Positions 19,563-27,369 of a stretch of 64,000 bases of DNA are shown piece after piece. The translations under genes and the position numbers were made by a program. This DNA is from Streptomyces musisoli. GTDB lineage: Bacteria > Actinomycetota > Actinomycetes > Streptomycetales > Streptomycetaceae. Positions within the stretch are counted from its first letter, which is position 1. Every line of letters starts with the position of its first letter. The notes beneath the pieces are model-generated. The model saw only the letters and a program-made list of their open reading frames with translations, did no database searches and was not told the origin of the DNA. The DNA lies in assembly GCF_016741855.1 (NCBI RefSeq), contig NZ_JAERRH010000001.1, positions 744,001-808,000 of the forward strand, read 5' to 3'.

Positions 19563-20147
19563 GTGGCCCGGGTGGGACTCAGCGTGCAGCGGCTGGTGGC
19601 CGCCGCCGCGGAGCTGGCGGACGAGGCCGGCTTCGACAACCTCAGCGTCTCCGCGCTGGCCCGCCGCTTCGGGGTCAAGGACGCGAGCCTGTACTCGCAC
19701 GTCCGCAACCTCCAGGACCTGCGCACCCGGCTGGCGCTGCACGCGGGCGGCGAGCTGATCGACCGGATCGCGGCGGCCGTGGCCGGGAGGGCGGGCAAGG
19801 AGGCGCTGACGGCGTTCGCCGGCGCCTACCGGGAGTACGCCCTGGAGCACCCGGGCCGGTACGCGGCCACCCAGATCCGCATCGACCAGGCCCTGATCGC
19901 GGACTCCCCGGCACTGCGCCGCACCGCGGAGATCACCTACGGCATGCTGCGCGCCTACGGCCTGGCGGAACCGGACCTCACGGACGCGGTGCGCCTGCTG
20001 CGCAGCACGTTCCACGGGTACTGCGTGCTGGAGAGCGCGGGCGGCTTCGGCGCGGACCGGGACGTAGGGGCCTCCTGGGACAAGGCGGTGGACGCCCTGC
20101 ACATCACCCTCGAACACTGGCCCCGGGAGCGGAAGAGCGATGACTGA
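19563..20147 (+). CDS. TetR/AcrR-family transcriptional regulator
   Basis: GTG 19563 follows AAGGAGGTG. The 194-residue protein has an N-terminal TetR HTH (VSALARRFGVKDASLYSHV) at residues ~20-60 and a helical ligand-binding C-terminus of the TetR_C_33/WHG kind (YREYALEHPGRYAATQ). Its gene overlaps the following alpha/beta hydrolase by 8 bases, so the hydrolase is probably its target and is expressed with it. The CCTAG/CTAGG palindromes just upstream suggest autorepression. Confidence 0.88.
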   Translation: MARVGLSVQRLVAAAAELADEAGFDNLSVSALARRFGVKDASLYSHVRNLQDLRTRLALHAGGELIDRIAAAVAGRAGKEALTAFAGAYREYALEHPGRYAATQIRIDQALIADSPALRRTAEITYGMLRAYGLAEPDLTDAVRLLRSTFHGYCVLESAGGFGADRDVGASWDKAVDALHITLEHWPRERKSDD

Positions 20148-20856
20148 CACCCCGCACCACGACGTCACCGGCCGCGGTCCCGTGCTGCTGCTCCACCCGG
20201 GCGGCTCCGGGCACCCGATGGGCCTCGGACCGCTGACCGAGCGGCTGGCACAGCGCTTCACCGTGGTGACGTACGACCCGCTGGGCCTCGCGCACGGCCG
20301 GCTCGGACAGCCGGTCCCCGAACAGCGGCCTGCGGACTGGAGCGAGGGGGCGCGGCGCGTGCTGGAGGCGGTGCTGCCCGAGGGCGAGTCGGCGTACGTC
20401 TTCGGCACCAGCTCCGGAGCCATCGCCGTGCTGGACCTGCTGGCCCGGTATCCCGGGCGGCTGGCGCACGTGGTCGCGCACGAGCCGCCGTGCGTCACGG
20501 TCCTGCCGGACGGGCAGGCGCGGCGGGCCGAGCTGATCGAGCAGCTGGACGGGCCCGGACGCCCGCCCGCCGAGGGCGCTTCCGCCACCCCGTTCGGCGT
20601 CTTCCTGGCCCGCGTGCTGCGCCCGTTCAGCGCGTACGCGCCCGCCTTCACCCCGCCTCCGGCGCGGCTCACCATCGCCTACGGCACGGACTCGCGCGGT
20701 CAGCTGCTGCACCGCACGGCCGAGGTGCTCGCCGAACGGCTGGCGAGCGCCTGCGTCGCCTTCCCGGGCGGGCATCTCGGCACGACGGATCATCCGGTGG
20801 AGTTCGCCGACGTGCTCGCCGAGACGCTGCGTTCGAGTGCGCGGACGTCGGCGTAG
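20140..20856 (+). CDS. Alpha/beta hydrolase
   Basis: The 238-residue protein has the oxyanion region LLLHPGGSGHPMG, the nucleophile elbow GTSSG and a late catalytic His in GGHLGTTDHP. The family covers esterases, lactonases and haloperoxidase-like enzymes, and no substrate can be assigned. It starts inside the tetR-type gene and its 3-prime end overlaps the convergent PEP-mutase-family gene by 67 bases, so antisense interference between the two transcripts is possible. Confidence 0.85.
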   Translation: MTDTPHHDVTGRGPVLLLHPGGSGHPMGLGPLTERLAQRFTVVTYDPLGLAHGRLGQPVPEQRPADWSEGARRVLEAVLPEGESAYVFGTSSGAIAVLDLLARYPGRLAHVVAHEPPCVTVLPDGQARRAELIEQLDGPGRPPAEGASATPFGVFLARVLRPFSAYAPAFTPPPARLTIAYGTDSRGQLLHRTAEVLAERLASACVAFPGGHLGTTDHPVEFADVLAETLRSSARTSA

Positions 20857-21599
20857 GAGGGGGTCGTACCGCCCGGGGTGCGTCCCGCGGCGATGTCGGC
20901 CACCGCGTCCAGGGCCGCGCCGAGCGCCCGCCGGTACAGCAGCGAGCCGAGGCTGACGCGGCGCACGCCGAGCTCGGCGAGGCGGGCGAGCGTGGGTCCG
21001 GCGGGCGAGTACAGCACGTTGAGGGGGACCCCGGTGTGCCGGACGAGGGCCGCGATGCGCTCCGGGTCGGTCACGCCCGGCACGAACACGCCGTCGGCGC
21101 CCGCCTCCTGGTAGGCGTCGAGCCGGCGCAGGGTGTCCTTCTCGTCGCCGTCGCCCGCCCAGTGGGTGTCGGTGCGGGCGTTCACGAACAGGCCGGGCAC
21201 GGCCGCCTTCACGGCCGCGATCTTCGCCGCGTGCCGGCCGGCCGGGCCCAGGCCGTCCTCCAGGTTGATGCCGGCAGCACCGGCGGCCCACAGCTCACGG
21301 GCCAGCTCGGCGACGTCGTCCGGGTCCTCGCTGAAACCGTCCTCGGCGTCGACCGAGAGGAGGTACGGCCCGGAGCCGAGGGTCAGGGCCAGGCGGACGG
21401 TGTGCTCGCGGGTCGCGGCCTCGCCGTCGGGCAGGCCGACGGCCGCCGCCACCGCCAGGCTCGTCGTGGCGATCGCCGGGAAGCCCCGGGCGGCGAGGGC
21501 GCCGGCCGAGGCGTGGTCCCAGGCGTTGGGCAGGAGCAGCGGCTCCCCCGGGCGGTGGTGGAGGCCGGCGAAGGAGGCGGGGGCGGGCTCTGCGGTCAT
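20790..21599 (-). CDS. Isocitrate lyase / PEP mutase superfamily protein
   Basis: The 269-residue protein shows the PEP-mutase/isocitrate-lyase barrel: NAWDHASAGALAARGF, SVDAEDGFSEDP (metal-binding acidic residues) and NLEDG. The KxCGH active-site loop typical of isocitrate and methylisocitrate lyases is absent, being replaced by EDGLGPAGRHAAK. It is therefore of the small oxaloacetate-decarboxylase-like/uncharacterised subgroup, probably acting on a C-C or P-C bond of a 2-keto acid. The 3-prime end overlaps the convergent hydrolase gene. Confidence 0.82.
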   Translation of the reverse strand: MTAEPAPASFAGLHHRPGEPLLLPNAWDHASAGALAARGFPAIATTSLAVAAAVGLPDGEAATREHTVRLALTLGSGPYLLSVDAEDGFSEDPDDVAELARELWAAGAAGINLEDGLGPAGRHAAKIAAVKAAVPGLFVNARTDTHWAGDGDEKDTLRRLDAYQEAGADGVFVPGVTDPERIAALVRHTGVPLNVLYSPAGPTLARLAELGVRRVSLGSLLYRRALGAALDAVADIAAGRTPGGTTPSYADVRALERSVSASTSANSTG

Positions 21600-21653
21600 A
21601 CGGCCACGCTAGCTCCGGATCACTTCGGCCCCGGCCGAACCATGCACGGCACC

Positions 21654-21770
21654 CCGCCCACCCGTCCGTACGGGCCCCGCCCACCCCGGCCGCACGACAC
21701 ACCGCCCACCCGACCGTACGACACACCGCCCACCCGGCCGTACGGCAACTTGCCCGTCCGGCCGTCCGAC
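21654..21770. repeat. Degenerate 24-bp tandem repeats
   Basis: Four to five degenerate copies of a ~24-bp unit built on CCGCCCACCCGGCCGTACG occur at 21654, 21677, 21702 and 21726, then decay. They fill the space between the convergent ends/starts of two minus-strand genes. No reading frame with a ribosome site uses them. Confidence 0.75.
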
Positions 21771-21838
21771 CGCCCTGCCGTCCGGTGTCCCGTCGGTCCT
21801 CCCGTTCGGCGACCCTCCCGTGCCGAGCGGCGGACGCC

Positions 21839-23722
21839 TCACCGGGGCGCCACCGACCACGGCGAGCCCGCGGGCCCCCCGTCCGGTGCGGTGAACCGGA
21901 AGGCGGTGTCCGGGCCCGACGCCCAGCTCACCCGCAGTTCGTGGCCCGGCCGGGCGGCGTCGGCCTCCCGTACCGTGACGGACACCAGCTCCGCGAGGGG
22001 CAGGGGGTCCGCCTCCCCGGTGAGCCGGACGAGCGCCACGAAGAGCGTGGACCCGCCGCCCCCGGTCACCCCGGACGCCCCGGGCACCCCGGCCGCCTCC
22101 GCCGACGGGCCGTCGGCTCCGGCGAGTTCGGCGTGTACGCCGTCTCCTGACGCCCCGGCCGGCTGCTCCGACGAGCCGTCTGCCGCGGCGCGTCCGGCGC
22201 CCGCGCCACCCCCGTCCGGTCCCGTCACCTCCGCCGACAGGCCGCTGACCGGGGTGAGTTCGGAGCGGATGCCGGGACCGGACGGCCAGCCCGTCACCCG
22301 CACCGGCGTGCCGGGGGCCGCGCCCGCCACCAGGTGGGCCCGCACCTCCACGGCGCCCCGCACGGTCACCAGGCTGGTCACGGTGATCCCGGCGCGCCCG
22401 GTGTGCCGGGAGGCGGTCCAGCCCTCGCCCGTGCCGAGCGGCTCGATCCCGGTACGGCTGGGATCGCCGTCCACGATCACGCTGTTGTCGTACGACGGAA
22501 CGGGCGCGGTGGCGGTCGAGTAGCCGAGCCGGGTGTAGTACGGGTCGTACCGGACGTCTTCGCTGCCGTGGTTGTGCAGCCGGACCAGCCCGTCCGAACG
22601 AGTGCTCTGCAGCAGCCAGTTGGGGGCGGGCACCGGATGCGCGGCGTCGGCGCGGTCGGCCGGTGCCGGTTCCTCCCGCGCCGTCCACACCTCGTGCCCG
22701 GGCGGCAGCAGCAGGCCGAGGAAGCCCTTGCTCGCCCAGTACGGGGAGGCGGGGCCCGAGTAGCTCTGCACGAGCGTGGTGTCGGGGCCGAGCCAGCCGA
22801 GCGGCAGCAGGCCCCGTTCGTCGACCGCGCCGCCGTCGAGGAAGTACCGCAGGGCCCCGGAGGCCAGGCGCCGCGTCTCGCCCGCCGACAGGGGGGTGTG
22901 CCCGGTCAGCGCGCCGAGCCAGAGCGGGGCCGTCGTCGCGAAGCGGTAGGTGAGGGAACGGCCCTGGTGCACGGGGGCGCCGTCGCCGCCGAAGAGCCGG
23001 GCGCAGTCGGCGAGATGGCGCGACAGCCGTCGGCCGTACACGTCGAGCAGCTCGGCGTCGCCCGCCAGCCAGGCGTGCAGGACCGGGTACAGGTGCATGG
23101 CCCAGCCGTTGTAGTAGTCGAACTTCCGGCCGTCGCCGTCGGTGTACCAGCCGTCGCCCGCGTACCAGTCCTCGATCCGCTCCAGTCCGCGGCCGATCAC
23201 CTTGCGGGCGGCCTCCTCGCGGTGGCCGGTCTCCGCGAGGAAACCGGCGACGGTGACCGGGAACAGCTCCCAGTTGCACGGCCAGGGTTCCGCGGTGAGC
23301 GCGTCCGCCAGCCAGGCGGCGGTCCGCCCGCGCACCGCGTCGTCCAGCCGGTCCCACAGCAGCGGCCGGGTCAGCCGCAGGGCGAGCGCGACGGAGGCGG
23401 CCTCGACCAGCGGCTGACCGCGGTCCGTGATCCGCGGCCAGACACCGCCGGGGCCGGCCGTGAGTCCCTCGGCGTACCGGCCGAGCGCGGTCTCGTCGCG
23501 GCGGAACGCGGCCAGCAGCAGCGTGCGGGCGAACCCTTCCAGGCCGTCGGAGAGCCGGCCCGAGCGGCTCACCCGGTCGCCGGGCAGGTGGTAGAGGGCG
23601 CGGTCGGGGGTGGCGTACGGCTCGACCGCGGCGAGCAGGGCGTCGGCGGCGGCCTCCCAGTGGGCGCGGGTGTAGCCGGTGTACGGGCTCGACACGCGGT
23701 CGTCGGCGGGCAGTTCGATCAC
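21839..23722 (-). CDS. DUF2264 domain protein
   Basis: I chose the GTG at 23722, preceded by AGGAAGG (12-base spacing), giving 627 residues starting IELPADDR after the initiator, which matches the conserved beginning of the family (LSPYTGYTRAHW). An ATG at 23791 (MNPRGAPTG) is an alternative that would overlap the stop of a small upstream frame as ATGA. The N-terminal ~400 residues form the alpha/alpha-barrel of DUF2264 (PF10022): WEAAADALL, then NWELFPVTVAGFL, YNGWAMHLYP and ASPYWASKGF. The rest is beta-rich with an inserted Gly/Ala-rich stretch. The fold resembles that of glycoside-active enzymes, so a carbohydrate role is plausible. No signal peptide is seen. Confidence 0.75.
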   Translation of the reverse strand: MIELPADDRVSSPYTGYTRAHWEAAADALLAAVEPYATPDRALYHLPGDRVSRSGRLSDGLEGFARTLLLAAFRRDETALGRYAEGLTAGPGGVWPRITDRGQPLVEAASVALALRLTRPLLWDRLDDAVRGRTAAWLADALTAEPWPCNWELFPVTVAGFLAETGHREEAARKVIGRGLERIEDWYAGDGWYTDGDGRKFDYYNGWAMHLYPVLHAWLAGDAELLDVYGRRLSRHLADCARLFGGDGAPVHQGRSLTYRFATTAPLWLGALTGHTPLSAGETRRLASGALRYFLDGGAVDERGLLPLGWLGPDTTLVQSYSGPASPYWASKGFLGLLLPPGHEVWTAREEPAPADRADAAHPVPAPNWLLQSTRSDGLVRLHNHGSEDVRYDPYYTRLGYSTATAPVPSYDNSVIVDGDPSRTGIEPLGTGEGWTASRHTGRAGITVTSLVTVRGAVEVRAHLVAGAAPGTPVRVTGWPSGPGIRSELTPVSGLSAEVTGPDGGGAGAGRAAADGSSEQPAGASGDGVHAELAGADGPSAEAAGVPGASGVTGGGGSTLFVALVRLTGEADPLPLAELVSVTVREADAARPGHELRVSWASGPDTAFRFTAPDGGPAGSPWSVAPR

Positions 23723-23787
23723 GGCGGTGGCCGTCCTTCCTGACGGGACCCAGGACGCCCCGGTTCCGGTCGGGGCGCCCCGGGGGT

Positions 23788-23898
23788 TCATCCCATCCGA
23801 ACCTTGCACTCGGGCACCAGATGCGGGGCGAGCAGTCCCTCGCACACGCTGGAGAACCACACGGCGAGCGGCTCGGCGACGACGTCCGTGCGACGCAC
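23788..23898 (-). CDS. 36-codon frame, possibly the remnant of a gene
   Basis: On the minus strand a frame from GTG 23898 to TGA 23788 reads MRRTDVVAEPLAVWFSSV and then CEGLLAPHLVPECKVRMG. The third codon positions are almost all G or C and the composition is that of a folded protein C-terminus, unlike shadow frames nearby. The frame is closed upstream by TGA immediately before the GTG, and there is no ribosome site. It looks like the tail of a degraded gene, or a small protein coupled to the alternative ATG of the DUF2264 gene. Confidence 0.35.
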   Translation of the reverse strand: MRRTDVVAEPLAVWFSSVCEGLLAPHLVPECKVRMG

Positions 23899-23901
23899 TC
23901 A

Positions 23902-23942
23902 CCGGGCGGCGCCGGCGGCGGGCCCTCGCCGGCGCCGCCCGG
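23902..23942. terminator. 16-bp perfect hairpin
   Basis: CCGGGCGGCGCCGGCG (23902-23917) pairs perfectly with 23927-23942 around a 9-base loop. It lies between divergently transcribed genes, where a terminator is not needed. It may mark the end of a lost gene or be a cruciform-type regulatory structure. Confidence 0.4.
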
Positions 23943-24033
23943 CTCCGACGAGCGGGGCCGGGGCGAGGGGGCGGGAAGGGTCTTTCCTCGGACACCCGAA
24001 CCCGGCGGGGTCCGCTTCGACTAGCGTCGTGAC

Positions 24034-24954
24034 ATGACCAGCGACACACCCCCCGGCCTCGCCGACGCCCTCGCCGCCGGGACGGTCGTCCTCGACGGCG
24101 GCATGTCCAACCAGCTGGAGTCGGCCGGGCACGACCTGAGCGACGAGCTGTGGTCGGCACGGCTGCTCGCCGAGCGGCCCGAGGCGGTCACCGAGGCCCA
24201 CCTCGCCTACTTCCGCGCGGGCGCGAGCGTGGCGATCACGGCCAGCTACCAGGCCACCTTCGAGGGCTTCGAGAAGCGCGGCATCGGCCGGGCGGAAGCC
24301 GCGCGGCTGCTCGCGCTCAGCGTGGAACTGGCCCGCACGGCCGCCCGGCGGGCGGCGGACACGGGCGTCGGACGCCCGCTGTGGGTGGCGGCTTCGGTCG
24401 GACCGTACGGGGCGATGCTCGCGGACGGCTCCGAGTACCGGGGCCGGTACGGGTTGAGCGTGGCCGAGCTGGAGCGGTTCCACCGGCCCCGGATCGAGGC
24501 GCTGGCCGCCGCCGCTCCGGACGTGCTGGCACTGGAGACCGTCCCCGACACCGACGAGGCCGCCGCTCTGCTGCGGGCGGTCCGCGGGCTGGGGGTGCCG
24601 GCCTGGCTGTCGTACACGGTCGACGGCAGGCGGACGCGGGCGGGGCAGCCCCTGGAGGAGGCGTTCGCGCTCGCCTCCGACGTGGACGAGGTGATCGCGG
24701 TCGGCGTGAACTGCTGCGCGCCCCAGGACGCCGGACCGGCCGTGGAGATCGCGGCGCGGATCACCGGCAGACCGGTCGTGGTCTACCCCAACAGCGGCGA
24801 GACCTGGGACGCGCGGGCGCGCGCCTGGCGGGGCCGCACGACGTTCGGCCCCGCGCAGGTCACCGCGTGGCGGGAGGCGGGGGCGCGGTTGATCGGGGGG
24901 TGCTGCCGGGTGGGACCGGAGGGGATCGCCTCGATCGCGGGCGCGGTCGGATAG
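24034..24954 (+). CDS. mmuM: Homocysteine S-methyltransferase
   Basis: The 306-residue protein is a single homocysteine-binding barrel with the three zinc cysteines of the family: one in GVNCCAPQ and the pair in LIGGCCRVGP. The start DGGMSNQLESAGHDL is a variant of the usual DGGxxTxLE pattern. MmuM-type enzymes methylate homocysteine with S-methylmethionine or SAM to form methionine. No cobalamin or folate domain is present, so it is not MetH. The gene stands alone and runs divergently from the DUF2264 gene. I see no S-box or cobalamin riboswitch upstream. Confidence 0.9.
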   Translation: MTSDTPPGLADALAAGTVVLDGGMSNQLESAGHDLSDELWSARLLAERPEAVTEAHLAYFRAGASVAITASYQATFEGFEKRGIGRAEAARLLALSVELARTAARRAADTGVGRPLWVAASVGPYGAMLADGSEYRGRYGLSVAELERFHRPRIEALAAAAPDVLALETVPDTDEAAALLRAVRGLGVPAWLSYTVDGRRTRAGQPLEEAFALASDVDEVIAVGVNCCAPQDAGPAVEIAARITGRPVVVYPNSGETWDARARAWRGRTTFGPAQVTAWREAGARLIGGCCRVGPEGIASIAGAVG

Positions 24955-24965
24955 CGTCCGCCGGC

Positions 24966-26534
24966 TCAGCGGCGCAGTGCGCCCACCGAGCGGCGCAGCC
25001 TGCGCATCGCGGCGGCGAGTTCGGCCCCCGGCGCACGCGGCACGCCGGCCCGCGGGGGCCCCGGGAGGTCGGCCGCGGTCGCCCACAGGGCGATTTCCGC
25101 ATCCCGTGGACCGTACGCGGTGTCCGGACCGCCGTCGTCGAAGATCCGTACCGGACGGCGGGCGTCCCACGCCGGCCAGCCGGGGTCCCCGGTCGTCACG
25201 AACCGCACCCAGGCGGCGTGCATCACGTCGCACAGCTCCTGCGGGGCGCCCTCGCCGGCCAGCTTCTTCGACTCGGGCACGTCCCCGGTGCCGAAGACGA
25301 ACCCCAGCTCCAGGGCGTGACAGGCACCGAGGCCGGGGAGGCGGGACGGCCACGCGAACTCGTACAGGTAGGAGGTGCCGGGGCGGGCGTCGGCGAGCCG
25401 GTGCAGCGGCACCCGCAGCAGGTGGTCGGTGACCATCTGGCCGACGATCTCGGCGGTCCCGGCGCCGGGGCGCAGGGCCCGGTAGCCGCGCGGGACGTCG
25501 TGGCCCGCGTGACAGCGGGCCATCGCCCCGGCCAGGGCGACGGCACCGAGCCGGTCGACGCGCTCCAGCAGCCCGCCGGGCACCAGCCACAGCCGGTACT
25601 CGTCCCGGGTCCACCCCATGAGCAGCTCGGCGTCCCGGGCGGCGGCGCCTTCGGTCAGCGCCTTCAGCGGGTCGCCGGGCACCAGGTCGCCGTCCACGAC
25701 GATGCCGAAGGCGGGTCCGCCCAGCACCGCGCCGCCGAGCCGGCCGACCTCGGCCTGGGTGCGCAGCAGCAGTTCGCGGTCGACGGCGGCGAACGCCTCG
25801 GCGGTGGGCGGGACCTTCAGCCGGGCGGCCATCCGGCGCACCATCCGCCGTACCTTTTCGCGGTCCAGGACCTCGGGCGCGCCGCTCTGGAGCACCGCCC
25901 GCCGGACCAGGCCCTGCGTCTGCGGCGCGGCGAGCAGGGCGCCTGCGCTGATGGCGCCGGCCGACTGGCCGCACAGGGCGATCCGGCCGGGGTCTCCGCC
26001 GAAGGCCGCGACCGACTCGTGCACCCAGCGCAGGGCGGCGAGCTGGTCACGCAGGCCGGGGTTCGGGGGCGCGTCCGGGAACAGTCCGTAGCCCTCCACC
26101 CCGAGCCGGTAGTTGACCGAGACGAAGACGACGCCATCGCGTGCGAAGGCGCTGCCGTCGTACACGGGCACCGCCGAGGAGCCCCTGGTCAGGGCGCCGC
26201 CGTGCAGCCAGACCAGCACCGGCAGCCGGGCGTCCGGTCCCGGTTCGGGGGTCCATACGTTGAGGTTGAGGCAGTCGTCGCCGGGGACGACCGGGTCGGA
26301 CAGGTACTGGGCGAACGCCTCGGAGTACGGCGGTTTCGGCACGGTCGGCCCGAAGGCGCCGGCGTCCCGCACCCCGTCCCAGGGCTCGGGCGGCTGCGGC
26401 GGGCGGAACCGCCGGGGGCCGAAGGGCGGGGCGGCGTACGGTATCCCCCGGAAGACCGCGATCCCCCGCTCGTACCGGCCGCGTACGGCCCCGTGGGGCG
26501 TTCTCACCACGGGGCCCGTCTGGTCCGCCGTCAT
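24966..26534 (-). CDS. Carboxylesterase/lipase (type B carboxylesterase family)
   Basis: The start at ATG 26534 (MTADQTGPVV) follows GGTGGG. The 522-residue protein has the type B carboxylesterase signatures EDCLNLNV-like DDCLNLNVW and the nucleophile elbow GQSAGA, with oxyanion LVWLHGGAL. A late His occurs in the ACHALELGFVFG region. No signal peptide is evident, so it is probably cytoplasmic. It ends 11 bases from the convergent end of mmuM. The natural ester substrate is unknown. Confidence 0.87.
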   Translation of the reverse strand: MTADQTGPVVRTPHGAVRGRYERGIAVFRGIPYAAPPFGPRRFRPPQPPEPWDGVRDAGAFGPTVPKPPYSEAFAQYLSDPVVPGDDCLNLNVWTPEPGPDARLPVLVWLHGGALTRGSSAVPVYDGSAFARDGVVFVSVNYRLGVEGYGLFPDAPPNPGLRDQLAALRWVHESVAAFGGDPGRIALCGQSAGAISAGALLAAPQTQGLVRRAVLQSGAPEVLDREKVRRMVRRMAARLKVPPTAEAFAAVDRELLLRTQAEVGRLGGAVLGGPAFGIVVDGDLVPGDPLKALTEGAAARDAELLMGWTRDEYRLWLVPGGLLERVDRLGAVALAGAMARCHAGHDVPRGYRALRPGAGTAEIVGQMVTDHLLRVPLHRLADARPGTSYLYEFAWPSRLPGLGACHALELGFVFGTGDVPESKKLAGEGAPQELCDVMHAAWVRFVTTGDPGWPAWDARRPVRIFDDGGPDTAYGPRDAEIALWATAADLPGPPRAGVPRAPGAELAAAMRRLRRSVGALRR

Positions 26535-26805
26535 CGCCCACCAGCCCTTCGCCACGCGCGTGCAGTGTTCCTTCAGAGCACCACATCGCCCGGAGGTATT
26601 CCGGTGCACGGCCCCCGGCTGTGGGCCATTCGGCGTACACCGGGGCGCCGGATCCGGGGCGGGAGGGGCACGTCATGCCGCGTCCGGCGGCCGCCGCGCC
26701 GGCTGCCCGGCACCCGCCCCGCACCGGGCCGCCCCGTTCGGGATAGCGGGCGATGCATTCGGGCGTAGGCCGGTGACCGGGTGCGGACGGGCTCGTTCGC
26801 CGGGC

Positions 26806-27009
26806 ATGAAGCACACCACGCATATCGCCGCGACCCTCGCCGCGGCCGCAGTCGCCCCGGTCACCGCCTACGGCACGGCACACGCCTCCAGCCACGTCCT
26901 CGCTCCCGGACAGCAGCGCGCCACCGTGGCCTCCCCCGCCGACGAGCACGACCCGAAGGAGGACGTGGAGACCGACGAGAACGGCCGCCCCGACCTCACG
27001 GAGGACTGA
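26806..27009 (+). CDS. Small secreted acidic peptide
   Basis: The 67-residue product has a signal peptide (MKHTTHIAATLAAAAVAP then TAYGTAHA) and a short hydrophilic mature part that ends in a strongly acidic DEHDPKEDVETDENG stretch. There are no cysteines. The ribosome site is poor, but codon use is typical and a strong bidirectional terminator follows at 27035. Function unknown; it could bind cations at the cell surface. Confidence 0.6.
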   Translation: MKHTTHIAATLAAAAVAPVTAYGTAHASSHVLAPGQQRATVASPADEHDPKEDVETDENGRPDLTED

Positions 27010-27034
27010 GTTCCCCGAGGACGTGGGGCAACGC

Positions 27035-27072
27035 GACGGCCGGGCACCTCCCGCACGGGGTGCCCGGCCGTC
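27035..27072. terminator. Strong bidirectional terminator
   Basis: A perfect 14-bp stem, GACGGCCGGGCACC (27035-27048) with 27059-27072, and a 10-base loop lies between the convergent ends of the small acidic peptide gene and the small secreted protein gene at 27091. It can serve both strands. Confidence 0.8.
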
Positions 27073-27090
27073 GTCCCGTTCCGTCCTCGC

Positions 27091-27369
27091 TCATTCCTCC
27101 TCGTGCCGGGCGGCGGCGGGGAAGAGGGCCTCGACCACGTCCACGGCGCTGCCGTCGTGATCGCTGCCGGCGGTGCCGCTGCCGGTCTGTGCGTTGCCCG
27201 TGCGGTCGATCTCGACGATCGCGTCCCTCTCCGAATTGTCGGTGCCGATCTGCGAGTTGTCGATCACGGTGACCAGGCTCCCGTTGCCCGCCGCGGGCGC
27301 GGCACCTGCTCCGAGCAGCACGGCGGCGACCGCCGTGGCGATGCCGAGCCGGGGTACGGCACCGGTCAC
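27091..27369 (-). CDS. Small secreted protein coupled to PEP-mutase-family gene
   Basis: A GTG at 27369 overlaps the stop of the upstream gene as GTGA. The 92-residue product has an Ala/Gly-rich signal peptide (LGIATAVAAVLLGAGAAPAAG) and a mature part of about 60 residues rich in Asp, Ser, Thr and Gly (VIDNSQIGTDNSERDAIVEI). No cysteine is present. It is transcribed with a cytoplasmic metabolic enzyme, an odd pairing. No family recognised. Confidence 0.62.
   Translation of the reverse strand: MTGAVPRLGIATAVAAVLLGAGAAPAAGNGSLVTVIDNSQIGTDNSERDAIVEIDRTGNAQTGSGTAGSDHDGSAVDVVEALFPAAARHEEE

Noticed and set aside
23719..23791. ATG 23791 as the start of the DUF2264 gene
   Set aside because: Kept as an alternative only. 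The GTG at 23722 has a better ribosome site and begins at the conserved family start, though the ATGA overlap with the small frame argues the other way.
24150..26768. An 872-codon plus-strand open frame
   Set aside because: It overlaps mmuM in another frame and is antisense to the esterase gene; composition is that of a shadow frame.
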